A stretch of 64,000 bases of DNA from Myxococcales bacterium. Its GTDB lineage: Bacteria > Myxococcota_A > UBA9160 > UBA4427. The translations under genes were made by a program, and so were the position numbers. This document shows, one piece after another, positions 17,587 to 25,544 of the stretch; position 1 is the stretch's first letter, and every line of letters starts with the position of its first letter. The stretch lies in the NCBI GenBank assembly GCA_014240165.1, contig JAAZXM010000003.1, positions 62,001 to 126,000 on the forward strand. Reading direction: 5' to 3'. The notes below the pieces were generated by a model. That model worked only from the letters and a program-made list of their open reading frames with translations. It was not told where the DNA came from and did not search any database.

Positions 17587-18459
17587 ATGAAGATCGGGCT
17601 CTTCCTGGCCACCATCAATCCGATTGCGACGCCCGAGTACATCGCGGCCTTTGCGAGTGGCGCTGAAGAACGCGGCTTCGATTCGCTCTGGGTAGGCGAG
17701 CACGCGCTGCTCTTCGAGGATTACGCTTCGGCCTACCCCTACTCAGAGGATGGCAAGCTGATCGGTCTGTCGAGCGAGAGCGGGATGCTCGATCCCTTTC
17801 TCGCGCTGGGCTGGGCGGCAGCCGTGACCCGGGAGATCAAGCTCGCCACGGGGATTTGCATCCTGCCCCAGCGCAATCCGGTTTATACCGCCAAGGAGGT
17901 GGCCACCCTGGATTGGCTTTCCGGCGGAAGGACCCTTCTGGGTCTGGGCGTGGGCTGGCTCAAGGAGGAATTCGACAATCTCGGAGTGCCCTTCGAACGG
18001 CGGGGGGCGCGTTGCGCGGAATACGTCGAGGTTCTGAAGCGTCTCTGGTGCGATCCTGTTTCCAATCACGAAGGGGAGTTTCATCAACTGAGCGGGGCCA
18101 GGCTCTACCCGAAGCCGGTCCAGACGCCCCATCCGCCCATTCTCTTCGGGGGCGAGTCCGATGCAGCGTTGCGCCGGGTGGCCCACCAGGGCGACGGCTG
18201 GTTTGGCTTCAATCACACGCCGGAAAGCGCCGCTGAATGTCTTGCCAGGCTCGACGCTCTCCTGGCGGCGCGTGGCCGGAGCCGCGCGGACCTGGATATT
18301 TCGCTTTCCCCCTACCTGCAGCCCAGTAGCGGCAAAGACCTTCCGCATTTCGAAGAACTCGGTGTGGACCGGGTCGTTCTACTCGCCATGGCGCCCTCGT
18401 TGGAGGCCATCCCGACGACTCTCGACGCCGCCGCACGCGAATACGGCCTTGCGCCGTGA
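17587..18459 (+). CDS. LLM-class F420-dependent oxidoreductase
   Basis: This 290-residue luciferase-like monooxygenase-fold protein shows MKIGLFLATINPIA, GFDSLWVGEHALL, VTREIKLATGICILPQRNP, GRTLLGLGVGWLKEEF and PPILFGGESDAALRR. The pattern, with the TIGR03619-like GEHALL segment, fits F420-dependent oxidoreductases found beside P450s in lipid-catabolic clusters. AAAGGA seven bases upstream fixes the ATG at 17587. It lies 46 bases after the P450 gene, so both may act on the same compound. It shares the general LLM layout with the 12474 gene but differs clearly in sequence. Confidence 0.88.
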   Translation: MKIGLFLATINPIATPEYIAAFASGAEERGFDSLWVGEHALLFEDYASAYPYSEDGKLIGLSSESGMLDPFLALGWAAAVTREIKLATGICILPQRNPVYTAKEVATLDWLSGGRTLLGLGVGWLKEEFDNLGVPFERRGARCAEYVEVLKRLWCDPVSNHEGEFHQLSGARLYPKPVQTPHPPILFGGESDAALRRVAHQGDGWFGFNHTPESAAECLARLDALLAARGRSRADLDISLSPYLQPSSGKDLPHFEELGVDRVVLLAMAPSLEAIPTTLDAAAREYGLAP

Positions 18460-18565
18460 AGGCGTTGAAGGCTTGCGTCGCTTTGCTGCCTTCTTCCAGG
18501 GTTGAGCCCCAGGCGGCTTCATCGCTCGCGGGCCGAAGTTCCGAAGAGGATCGCCGAAGGCGTCT

Positions 18566-20215
18566 TTAATTCTCTTCGGTGCTTGCAGCGATGATGGCTT
18601 CGATGCGCTCGGGATCGATGCGTCGCATGAGGTGCTCGAATTTGCCCACCGCGAGGCCGCAGAGAGGCTGCTGGGTGTCCTCGAAGCCTATGGCACCGCT
18701 CCGGGAAAGGAGGGCACGTGATTTGGGGGCGAGTTCGGGCAGGATCGGCTCGAGGTAGGTGGTGAGCTGATTGAAGAGATTGAGGGCGACGCTGCAGACA
18801 GCCCTGATTTCTTCTTCCTTCCCTTCCTGCTTCTTGAGCGCCCACGGCGCGCCCTGCTCAACGAATTCGTTCGCTCGATCCGCCAGTCCCATTACGATCC
18901 GAGCCACTTTGTTGGTGTCGCACGCCTCATAGGCCTCGATGATCTCGGCGCCCGCCGCCGCTCCCCTTTCGAAAAGCCCGCCGTCGTCGGGGTAGGGGTC
19001 GCAGAGTTTCTGTCCCTTCATGAAGCGCGCCGTTCGGCTCGCCAGGTTGACCAATTTGCCCACGAGTTCGGAGTTGACCTTGGCGGTGAATTCCTCGAAG
19101 TTGAGATCGATGTCGCTCATCCGGGTGCTGATCTTGCTCGCGTAGTAGTAGCGGAGATAGTCCGGGGAGAGGTGATCGAGATAGGTCCTGGCCAGGATGA
19201 ATGTCCCCCGACGCTTGGACATTTTTTCGCCGTTGACGGTGAGGAAACCGTTGACGTTGATCCGGTTGGGAAGCTCGAATCCCGCGGTCTTCAACATGGC
19301 GGGCCAGAAAAGGGCGTGAAAGTAGACTATGTCCTTGCCGATGAAGTGGTGGATCTCGCAGTCAGGATTTCTCCACCAGTCATCGAGGACTTCTTCGTTC
19401 TCGGCGCACCAATCCGCAGTCGCCGCGATATAGCCCACGGGCGCATCCACCCAGACGTAGAAGAAATGCCCCGGGGCGTCGGGGATTTCAAAGCCGAAAT
19501 AGGGCGCCGGGCGGCTGACGTCCCAATCTCGCAGAGGCTCGGAGAGAAAGGAGCCCTCGAGTTGTTTTGCGATCTCGGGTTGTAGCCGCCCCGGGGAGTG
19601 GACCCAGTCCTCGAGGAAGGCGTGAAATTCTTCCAGCGTGACAAAATAATGGGGGGCCGAGCGCATTTCAGGGGTGGAGCCGCTCAGCGTACTTCGGGGA
19701 TTCAGTACTTCGTGGGAATCGTAGATCCCGCCGCAGACCTCGCAGTTGTCGCCGTATTGCTCCTCGGCTTTGCATCGAGGGCAGGTGCCGGTCACGAAGC
19801 GGTCGGCGAGAAAGATGCCTTGCTCTGTATCGAAGAATTGAGTGACTTCTTTTTCCTTCACGCGCCCGGCTTTTCGCAAAGCGGCCCAGATTTCGGCGAC
19901 GAGTGCTCGGTTCGATTCGGTGTGGGTGCTGCCGTAGTGGTCGAATTGAACGCCGAAGTCGGCGAAGTCGCGCTGATGGGACGTACTCATTTCTTCCATC
20001 AAGGCATCGGTCCCCCGGCCCTCATCCTGGGCCCGGATCATGGTGGCGGTGCCATGGGTGTCGTCACCGCAGAAATAGCCGACCCGATTTCCACGCATCC
20101 GCTGGAACCGGACCCAGATATCCCCCTGGATATACCCAATGAGGTGGCCGATGTGGAGGTGGCCATTCACGTAGGGCAAAGCATTCGTGACCAGGAGTTT
20201 GCGCGTCGTTGTCAT
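18566..20215 (-). CDS. metG: Methionyl-tRNA synthetase
   Basis: This class I aminoacyl-tRNA synthetase charges tRNA-Met in the cytoplasm. The HIGH motif is at residues 21-24, a KMSKR version of KMSKS is at 331-335, and a four-Cys zinc knuckle is present (C145, C148, C158, C161). The anticodon-binding helical domain follows, with NSELVGKLVNLASR. At 549 residues the protein lacks the C-terminal EMAPII/Trbp111-like tRNA-binding domain that many bacterial MetRS proteins carry. It is the one clear housekeeping gene of the window and the best phylogenetic marker here. It stands alone between catabolic genes and faces away from the SDR operon. Confidence 0.96.
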   Translation of the reverse strand: MTTTRKLLVTNALPYVNGHLHIGHLIGYIQGDIWVRFQRMRGNRVGYFCGDDTHGTATMIRAQDEGRGTDALMEEMSTSHQRDFADFGVQFDHYGSTHTESNRALVAEIWAALRKAGRVKEKEVTQFFDTEQGIFLADRFVTGTCPRCKAEEQYGDNCEVCGGIYDSHEVLNPRSTLSGSTPEMRSAPHYFVTLEEFHAFLEDWVHSPGRLQPEIAKQLEGSFLSEPLRDWDVSRPAPYFGFEIPDAPGHFFYVWVDAPVGYIAATADWCAENEEVLDDWWRNPDCEIHHFIGKDIVYFHALFWPAMLKTAGFELPNRINVNGFLTVNGEKMSKRRGTFILARTYLDHLSPDYLRYYYASKISTRMSDIDLNFEEFTAKVNSELVGKLVNLASRTARFMKGQKLCDPYPDDGGLFERGAAAGAEIIEAYEACDTNKVARIVMGLADRANEFVEQGAPWALKKQEGKEEEIRAVCSVALNLFNQLTTYLEPILPELAPKSRALLSRSGAIGFEDTQQPLCGLAVGKFEHLMRRIDPERIEAIIAASTEEN

Positions 20216-20454
20216 GGCCGGCGAGAATAGCCCTTCGCGACCTGCCTGGGCCCGGTATCGAGTTTTGCTTGGCTTGATCGGCCGATCGAGGCTCGCGGGG
20301 CCGAATGATGGCTCTGCAGGGTGCGGCGGAAGAGGGAAGCGGCGCCACGATGTTCGGCCGAATACCGGCTCCCGAGAGCGCTGGCGCCGAAGTTCGGGGC
20401 GCGCGAGTATCGGATCCGGACTTGAAAATACAAAGAGCGAAGGAGGCGGGACAG

Positions 20455-21372
20455 ATGAGTTCGTTTTGCGAGGATCGTGTGGTGGTCGTCACGGGAGCGG
20501 GTCGCGGGATTGGTCGGGAATACGCCCTGATGCTTGCGGAACACGGTGCCAAGGTCGTGGTGAATGACCTGGGCGGTGCGCGGGACGGCGAGGGGGCTGC
20601 CGACTCCGGGCCGGCAGACGAGGTCGTCGCTGAGATCCGCGAGCGAGGCGGAGAGGCGGTGGCCAACGGGGCCAGCGTCAGTGACTTCGAGGGCGCCCGG
20701 GAGATGATTCAGCAGGCCGTCGATACCTACGGTCGACTGGATGTGCTGGTCAACAACGCGGGAATCCTGCGGGACCGTATGCTGGTCAACATGAAGGAGA
20801 GCGAGTGGGATGCCGTCATCGACGTGCACCTCAAGGGAACCTTTGCGCCGGCTCACCACGCGGCGGCCTACTGGCGCGAGCAGAGCAAGGCGGGCCAGGC
20901 AGTGGACGCGCGGATTATCAATACGACCTCGGTCTCAGGGATCTACGGAAACCCGGGCCAATCGAATTACGGAGCGGCCAAGGCGGGAATCGCGGCCTTC
21001 AGCGTGATCGCGTCGAGGGAACTCGCCCGTTATGGGGTGACGGTGAACTGCATCGCGCCCGGGGCCCTGACCCGGATGACCGAAGATCTACAGCCCGGGG
21101 AAATCACGGACGAGATGCGGGAGGCCCAGAGCCCCCGCTGGATTGCTCCGATCGTGACGTGGCTGGCCAGTCGCGAATCGGCGGATGTGAGCGGGCTGGT
21201 TTTCGAAGCGTCCGGCGGTGTGTTGGCGGTGGCCGAAGGCTGGCATCGAGGCCCCAAGGTGGCGCCGGAGGAGGACCCCACACGGCTCGGCCCCATTGTT
21301 CGAAAGATGGTCAGCGAAGCGCGACTCAACGCGGGGATGAATGGGAAGGATCAGGACGGCGGCCTCGGCTGA
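20455..21372 (+). CDS. SDR dehydrogenase (MFE2/HSD17B4-like 3-hydroxyacyl-CoA type)
   Basis: This 305-residue short-chain dehydrogenase has the Rossmann motif TGAGRGIG, NNAG, and the catalytic Ser/Tyr/Lys set (NTTSVSG, then YGAAK). The NDLGG segment after beta-strand 2 and the following insertion are typical of the (3R)-hydroxyacyl-CoA dehydrogenase domain of peroxisomal multifunctional enzyme type 2. It probably oxidises a 3-hydroxyacyl-CoA with NAD. AAGGAGG eight bases upstream fixes the ATG at 20455. Thiolase, MaoC hydratase and a CoA-transferase follow on the same strand, which together make most of a beta-oxidation cycle. A candidate promoter lies between this gene and the thiolase, so the thiolase may also be expressed separately. 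Confidence 0.88.
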   Translation: MSSFCEDRVVVVTGAGRGIGREYALMLAEHGAKVVVNDLGGARDGEGAADSGPADEVVAEIRERGGEAVANGASVSDFEGAREMIQQAVDTYGRLDVLVNNAGILRDRMLVNMKESEWDAVIDVHLKGTFAPAHHAAAYWREQSKAGQAVDARIINTTSVSGIYGNPGQSNYGAAKAGIAAFSVIASRELARYGVTVNCIAPGALTRMTEDLQPGEITDEMREAQSPRWIAPIVTWLASRESADVSGLVFEASGGVLAVAEGWHRGPKVAPEEDPTRLGPIVRKMVSEARLNAGMNGKDQDGGLG

Positions 21373-21428
21373 TCTCTACGGGGAACTTTCCGGGATGGAT
21401 TGATCGTGGGCGGCCTGGAGGTTGTCGC

Positions 21429-21462
21429 GTTATTGACAGGCATAGTGCCAATAACCTAATTT
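21429..21462 (+). promoter_or_regulatory. Candidate promoter with overlapping operator dyad
   Basis: A perfect TTGACA -35 box lies at 21433-21438. A weak -10 candidate TAATTT follows at 21457-21462 (18-base spacing). The -35 is embedded in a 27-bp dyad, GTTATTG-N13-CAATAAC (21429-21455), with an inner GGCA/TGCC pair. That is the size of a TetR- or FadR-type operator placed to block RNA polymerase. It lies 56 bases before the thiolase ATG. Seen: the motifs. Inferred: repressor control of the thiolase-MaoC-CoA-transferase genes. Confidence 0.45.
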
Positions 21463-21517
21463 CGTTCTTCATTTCGCGGATTTGAGGTCCGCGCTCACTA
21501 GCCAGGAGGAAGCGCAG

Positions 21518-22699
21518 ATGCGCGAAGCAGTCATCGTCTCAACCGCACGAACGGGGCTGGCCAAGTCCCACCGTGGCGGATTCAACAATACGGGTGGGGC
21601 CGCCATGGCGGGCCACGCCATCAAGCATTCCATCGAGCGTGCCGGAGTCGACCCCGCCGAGGTGTCCGAAGTGATTCTCGGTTGCGGAACGCCCCAGGGA
21701 ACAACGGGCAACAATATTGGCCGAGTCGCGGCCCTCAAGGCGGGTTGCCCCATCACGACAACCGGCGTGACGGTCAGCCGACACTGCTCCTCGGGGCTCA
21801 ACGCGGTGGCCACGGCGGCCGGACGCATCATCGTCGACGGCGAGGACGTCGTGGTGGGGGCGGGCGTCGAATCCATCAGCCTGAGTCTCGCCGGAGGCAA
21901 TTTCTCCCATCAGGTGGACAAAGAGTTGATGGAGGCGTACCCCGGTCTCTGGATGCCCATGATCGAGACCGCGGACATCGTCGCGGATCGCTACAAGGTC
22001 AGCCGCGAGTACCAGGACGAATATTCATTGGAAAGCCAGAAGCGCACGGCGGCGGCCCAGGAAGCGGGCCTCTTCGATGACGAAATCGTCCCCATGGACA
22101 CCACGATGATCGTGAAGGACAAGGAAAGCGGCGAAACCTCCGAGGTGGATTACACGGTGACCGGAGACGAGTGCAATCGCCCCAGCACGACTCTCGAGGG
22201 TCTCTCGAGCCTGAAGCCTATCCGGGGAGAAGAGCAGTACATCACGGCGGGCAATGCGTCTCAGCTTTCGGATGGTGCGGCGGCGTTGGTGATGATGGAG
22301 GCCGAAGAGGCCAAGCGCCGAGGCGCCGAGCCTCTCGGTGCATTTCGCGGCTTTACGGCGGGTGGCTGCAAGCCCGACGAAATGGGCATCGGCCCGGTGA
22401 TCGCCGTTCCCCGCCTGCTCGATCGCGCGGGGCTCACGGTGGACGACATCGACCTGTGGGAACTGAACGAAGCCTTCGCGAGCCAATGCCTCTATTGCCG
22501 GGACACCCTCGGAATCGATCCCGAGAAGTACAACGTCAATGGCGGATCGATTTCCATCGGACATCCCTTTGGGATGACGGGCGCACGCTGCGTGGGTCAC
22601 CTCCTGCTGGAAGGACGGCGCCGCAAGGCGAAGTGGGGCGTGGTCACGATGTGTATCGGTGGAGGCCAGGGGGCCGCGGGGCTCTTCGAGATCTTCTAG
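21518..22699 (+). CDS. Acetyl-CoA acyltransferase (thiolase)
   Basis: This 393-residue thiolase has the nucleophilic Cys in SRHCSSGLNA, the NEAF motif (ELNEAFASQ), the GGSISIGHPFGMTGAR glycine-histidine motif and the C-terminal acid/base Cys (MCIGGGQGAA). It cleaves 3-ketoacyl-CoA to acetyl-CoA plus a shortened acyl-CoA, in the cytoplasm. AGGAGG eight bases before the ATG at 21518 sets the start; an in-frame ATG twelve codons earlier has no ribosome site. Its neighbours are the SDR dehydrogenase upstream and the MaoC hydratase downstream, making a coherent beta-oxidation unit. Confidence 0.94.
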   Translation: MREAVIVSTARTGLAKSHRGGFNNTGGAAMAGHAIKHSIERAGVDPAEVSEVILGCGTPQGTTGNNIGRVAALKAGCPITTTGVTVSRHCSSGLNAVATAAGRIIVDGEDVVVGAGVESISLSLAGGNFSHQVDKELMEAYPGLWMPMIETADIVADRYKVSREYQDEYSLESQKRTAAAQEAGLFDDEIVPMDTTMIVKDKESGETSEVDYTVTGDECNRPSTTLEGLSSLKPIRGEEQYITAGNASQLSDGAAALVMMEAEEAKRRGAEPLGAFRGFTAGGCKPDEMGIGPVIAVPRLLDRAGLTVDDIDLWELNEAFASQCLYCRDTLGIDPEKYNVNGGSISIGHPFGMTGARCVGHLLLEGRRRKAKWGVVTMCIGGGQGAAGLFEIF

Positions 22700-22819
22700 C
22701 CCCGACCTCGGTCTGCGCGTTCTCTCCGCTCCCGGGACTCTTTGACTGCCCGGGGGCGCGTTGGGACGCCTGCGCCTGGAATCTGGCTGGCCCAATGCCT
22801 TTGCTCTAGGCTCGCCCGA

Positions 22820-23650
22820 ATGCAGGACCCCAAGGACCGAGAGAAGGTCCCCTTCGATGCGTTGAAGGAGGGCGACCCGCTCGGTGAATACAGTTACGAA
22901 TTGACGCCCGAATGCGTCGCACGGCATCGCGAGGCCACGGACCAGACCGCCTATGCGGACGATGGCTACGCGCCGGTCTCGATTCTTGCTGCCGATGGCG
23001 TAAACCTCGCGGACCAGTTCTGGGATATCTCGGCCTCGGTCCATGCGGGTCAGAAGACTGAGATCCTTGAAATTCCCCGCATGGGCGACACCTTGACGGT
23101 GACCGGAGTCGTCGCAGAAAAATTCGTGCGTAAGGGCCGCCGCTACGTCGTGAGTTCCACCCAGACCTGCGACTCCAGCGGGCGAGCGCTCGCGAGGGGG
23201 GAGACCACCGGAGTCATCTTGTATGACGAGGCGGCTGGCGATTCCTCGCCCCCCGCCGAGAAACTCGCGCCGCCGCCCGCCATCCGTCGACTCGGCCCGC
23301 TGGTTCGAGAGATGACCTTCGAGAAGATGGTGCTCTACGAGCCCCCGGGCGAGCAGAATATGCACACGGATCACGCCATCGCGCGGGAGGTGGGGCTGCC
23401 CGCTGCCATCGCGACGGGCACTCAATTCATGGCCTATCTCTTCGATCTTCTTCACGACGCCTACGGCTTCGAAGCCATCCCGGGAACGATCCTCGAAGCC
23501 AAGATTCGGTTGCCCGTCTTCGCGGATGAACGAATCGAAGCCGTCGCCGAGGTGATTGCCGAAGACGGCGGCTATCGCGATCACCGGGTGCGCTGCACCA
23601 CCCCGAGTGGCGATGCCATCCGCGGCACCGCGCGGGTTCCGATCCGATGA
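22820..23650 (+). CDS. MaoC-like double hot-dog hydratase
   Basis: The 276-residue protein consists of two hot-dog halves. The N half (residues about 20-135) resembles the FAS1/MaoC N-terminal fold. The C half has QNMHTDHAIAREVGLP and GTQFMAYLFDLL, the substrate loop region of (R)-enoyl-CoA hydratases. A function as 2-enoyl-CoA hydratase acting before the neighbouring SDR dehydrogenase is likely. The ATG at 22820 has no clear ribosome site, so the exact start is uncertain. The stop overlaps the start of the CoA-transferase gene as ATGA. Confidence 0.82.
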   Translation: MQDPKDREKVPFDALKEGDPLGEYSYELTPECVARHREATDQTAYADDGYAPVSILAADGVNLADQFWDISASVHAGQKTEILEIPRMGDTLTVTGVVAEKFVRKGRRYVVSSTQTCDSSGRALARGETTGVILYDEAAGDSSPPAEKLAPPPAIRRLGPLVREMTFEKMVLYEPPGEQNMHTDHAIAREVGLPAAIATGTQFMAYLFDLLHDAYGFEAIPGTILEAKIRLPVFADERIEAVAEVIAEDGGYRDHRVRCTTPSGDAIRGTARVPIR

Positions 23651-24918
23651 GTGAAGCCGGCCTCGCCTCGGAGTTCGGAGCGGCGTGGGGATCGGCGGCC
23701 GAGGTGGTTGCGCAAATTCCCGATGGCGCTGTCCTGACGACCAGCCTGGTCGAGCCGACGACCCTGTTGACCGCTCTGTCCCAAACACAGACCAGCGGAC
23801 GGGCGGTGGTGGCGGTGGCCGCCATGGGAACCCTGGCGCTGGGCCAGACGGGTCGCTTTCCCATCGTGACCGCCTTCGCGTCGCCGGTGTCCACGGCCTT
23901 GGCGGAAAGCGGCGTGTGCGAATATCTGCCCGGGCTTTTTTCGGATGCCGAAAGACTCTTCGGGGCATTTGAGGCGGATTGCGTGCTGCTCCGTCTTTCG
24001 GCGCCCGACGCCCAAGGCCTTTGCTCCTACGGCTGGGCGTCGGCCTTTTCGCCGCATCTCTTCGAGCAGGCACGCCAGCGCGGAATTCCGATCCTGGCTG
24101 AAATCGACCCCACCATGCCGCATACGCGGAGCGGCCGGGAAGTTCCGGTGAGCCAGATCACCGCCGCATGCCTCGCCGAGGGAAATGCGGCCACTGAGGA
24201 AGTGGGGCCGCCCTCGCGCAATGCAGAGGCCATCGCGGCGCACCTCGATCCGCTGGTGCCCGACGGTTCGACGATTCAGGTGGGTATCGGTTCGGTGCCG
24301 GATGCCGCAATCGAGCGACTGACGGGAAGCGGGTACGGCGTTCACACCGAGGTTCTCGGTCGGGGTCTGGCTCGGCTCATCGATGCTGGGCAAGCCGATG
24401 GACTTCAGAAAGCCGAAGATCCGGGCCTGGTGGTTTGCACCATTGCATCCGTCGATGCCGAAGTGCGCAAATTGGTGGAGGATCCCGAGCGCGCCGAGAT
24501 TCGTGCCTCGAGCGATGTGCTCGATCCCCGGGTGATTGCCCGTCACAGCCAACTCCGCTGCATCAACAGCGCCCTGGCGGTGGATCTCAGAAGCCAGGTC
24601 AACGCCGAAACCCTGGGCTGGTCCCAGGTGGCCGGGGTCGGGGGGCAACTCGATTTCTTTCGGGGCGCCGGGATGGCGAAGAATGGGCTCCGCATCATCG
24701 TGTTGGGGAGCTCCACTTCGCGCGGGGAGAGCCGAATCGTCGCCAGCCATGCACCGGGTTCCGTCGTGACCGCCACCCGCTACGACGTGGACGTGGTGAT
24801 TACCGAGCACGGCGTGGCCTGGTTGAAGGATCAGACCGACGAGGCGAGGGCCCGGGCATTGATCGAGGTGGCCGACCCCGCCCACCGAGAGGCTCTCTTT
24901 CGGGCGCGGTTCGCCTGA
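23647..24918 (+). CDS. Acetyl-CoA hydrolase/CoA-transferase family protein
   Basis: This 423-residue protein belongs to the acetyl-CoA hydrolase / 4-hydroxybutyrate CoA-transferase family. Characteristic segments are QVGIGSVPDAA, HTEVLGRGLARLIDAG, and the C-terminal GVGGQLDFFRGA and VVITEHGVAWL. The family moves CoA between acyl groups or hydrolyses acyl-CoA through a glutamyl-CoA intermediate. At its position as last gene of the beta-oxidation operon it could activate the substrate or release the end product. Its ATG overlaps the MaoC stop codon (ATGA). Transferase and hydrolase activities cannot be separated by sequence reading. Confidence 0.88.
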   Translation: MSEAGLASEFGAAWGSAAEVVAQIPDGAVLTTSLVEPTTLLTALSQTQTSGRAVVAVAAMGTLALGQTGRFPIVTAFASPVSTALAESGVCEYLPGLFSDAERLFGAFEADCVLLRLSAPDAQGLCSYGWASAFSPHLFEQARQRGIPILAEIDPTMPHTRSGREVPVSQITAACLAEGNAATEEVGPPSRNAEAIAAHLDPLVPDGSTIQVGIGSVPDAAIERLTGSGYGVHTEVLGRGLARLIDAGQADGLQKAEDPGLVVCTIASVDAEVRKLVEDPERAEIRASSDVLDPRVIARHSQLRCINSALAVDLRSQVNAETLGWSQVAGVGGQLDFFRGAGMAKNGLRIIVLGSSTSRGESRIVASHAPGSVVTATRYDVDVVITEHGVAWLKDQTDEARARALIEVADPAHREALFRARFA

Positions 24919-25152
24919 GGATCGAGGTCATCCCCTGCGGATCGACTTCGACCGGTGCATTCGCTGTGGGTGAAGTGCCTCGGTTGGGTGGGGATGGTCA
25001 ATTCCGCCGCGCCTGATCATTGCCTCTCAGTGAGGCTGAATGGCAACGACGAGTGTGTGGCAAGCGATACAAAATGGGGGACTGAGCGTCACTTTTGCTC
25101 CTGCGCTTCGAGGAAATCGTTTCGATTCAATATTAAAACACTATTCTATTCC

Positions 25153-25179
25153 TGGGTCTGATCTTGCTGATGAGACCCA
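25153..25179 (+). promoter_or_regulatory. Inverted repeat in leader of small membrane protein
   Basis: A perfect 7-bp dyad TGGGTCT-N13-AGACCCA lies 22 bases before the ATG at 25202 and just upstream of the G10 tract. Upstream is an AT-rich stretch (25110-25150) with a TATTCT -10 candidate at 25142-25147. If that promoter is used, the dyad lies in the 5' leader as a hairpin; it could also be a DNA operator. Confidence 0.35.
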
Positions 25180-25187
25180 ATTCCTAA

Positions 25188-25197
25188 GGGGGGGGGG
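25188..25197 (+). repeat. G10 homopolymer at the ribosome-binding position
   Basis: Ten consecutive G residues end four bases before the ATG at 25202, exactly where a Shine-Dalgarno sequence belongs. Runs this long are prone to slipped-strand length change. Confidence 0.85.
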
Positions 25198-25201
25198 AAT
25201 C

Positions 25202-25441
25202 ATGATGAATAACGTACGAGTGTGGCTGCGCGAGGTGACCGAACTCGGTCTGCTTCTCGTCGCTTTGGCGGTTGTCCTGCAGATCCTGTTCGGATCGGCG
25301 ATCCCGTTTATCGGGGGCGACGTGGTCGGGAATATCACCACGTTGGTGGGCAAGCTTGGCAATGACGGCCTGGTGGGGCTGATCTCCATCGGCATCATTC
25401 TCTATCTGTTCCAGAGAAGGCCGAGCGGCGCGACTGCCTGA
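25202..25441 (+). CDS. Small two-helix membrane protein of unknown function
   Basis: This 79-residue protein has two hydrophobic segments (about ELGLLLVALAVVLQILFGSA and GLVGLISIGIILYLF) joined by a short Gly-rich loop, and a basic C terminus (QRRPS). I recognise no family with confidence. The start could be the ATG at 25202 or 25205, both directly after a G10 tract. The frame is open upstream to 25040, but that part is AT-rich and promoter-like. It stands alone: a strong hairpin follows its stop codon and the next gene is convergent. Its size and layout fit a stress-type or channel-like small inner-membrane protein, but that is a guess. Confidence 0.65.
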   Translation: MMNNVRVWLREVTELGLLLVALAVVLQILFGSAIPFIGGDVVGNITTLVGKLGNDGLVGLISIGIILYLFQRRPSGATA

Positions 25442-25449
25442 AAGTGCGT

Positions 25450-25492
25450 TGCCCCGCTCCGGCGCACGCTGCTGGGGCGGGGCATCGTGTTT
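25450..25492 (+). terminator. Intrinsic terminator after small membrane gene
   Basis: An 11-bp stem (TGCCCCGCTCC / GGGGCGGGGCA, one G-U pair) with a 13-base loop begins nine bases after the stop codon. It is followed by the modest T-rich stretch TCGTGTTT. This is the best terminator candidate in the window. Confidence 0.6.
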
Positions 25493-25544
25493 CTGGGCTC
25501 TTCCATCTCGCCTGGGAGCGAGCGCAGGGGCCCAAAGCTTCGGC

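Noticed and set aside
22025..24073. A 682-codon open frame on the minus strand
   Set aside because: It lies antisense to thiolase, MaoC and CoA-transferase genes that have clear family motifs, and its translation is Arg/Gly/His-rich with no recognisable domain. Such frames are expected in GC-rich DNA.
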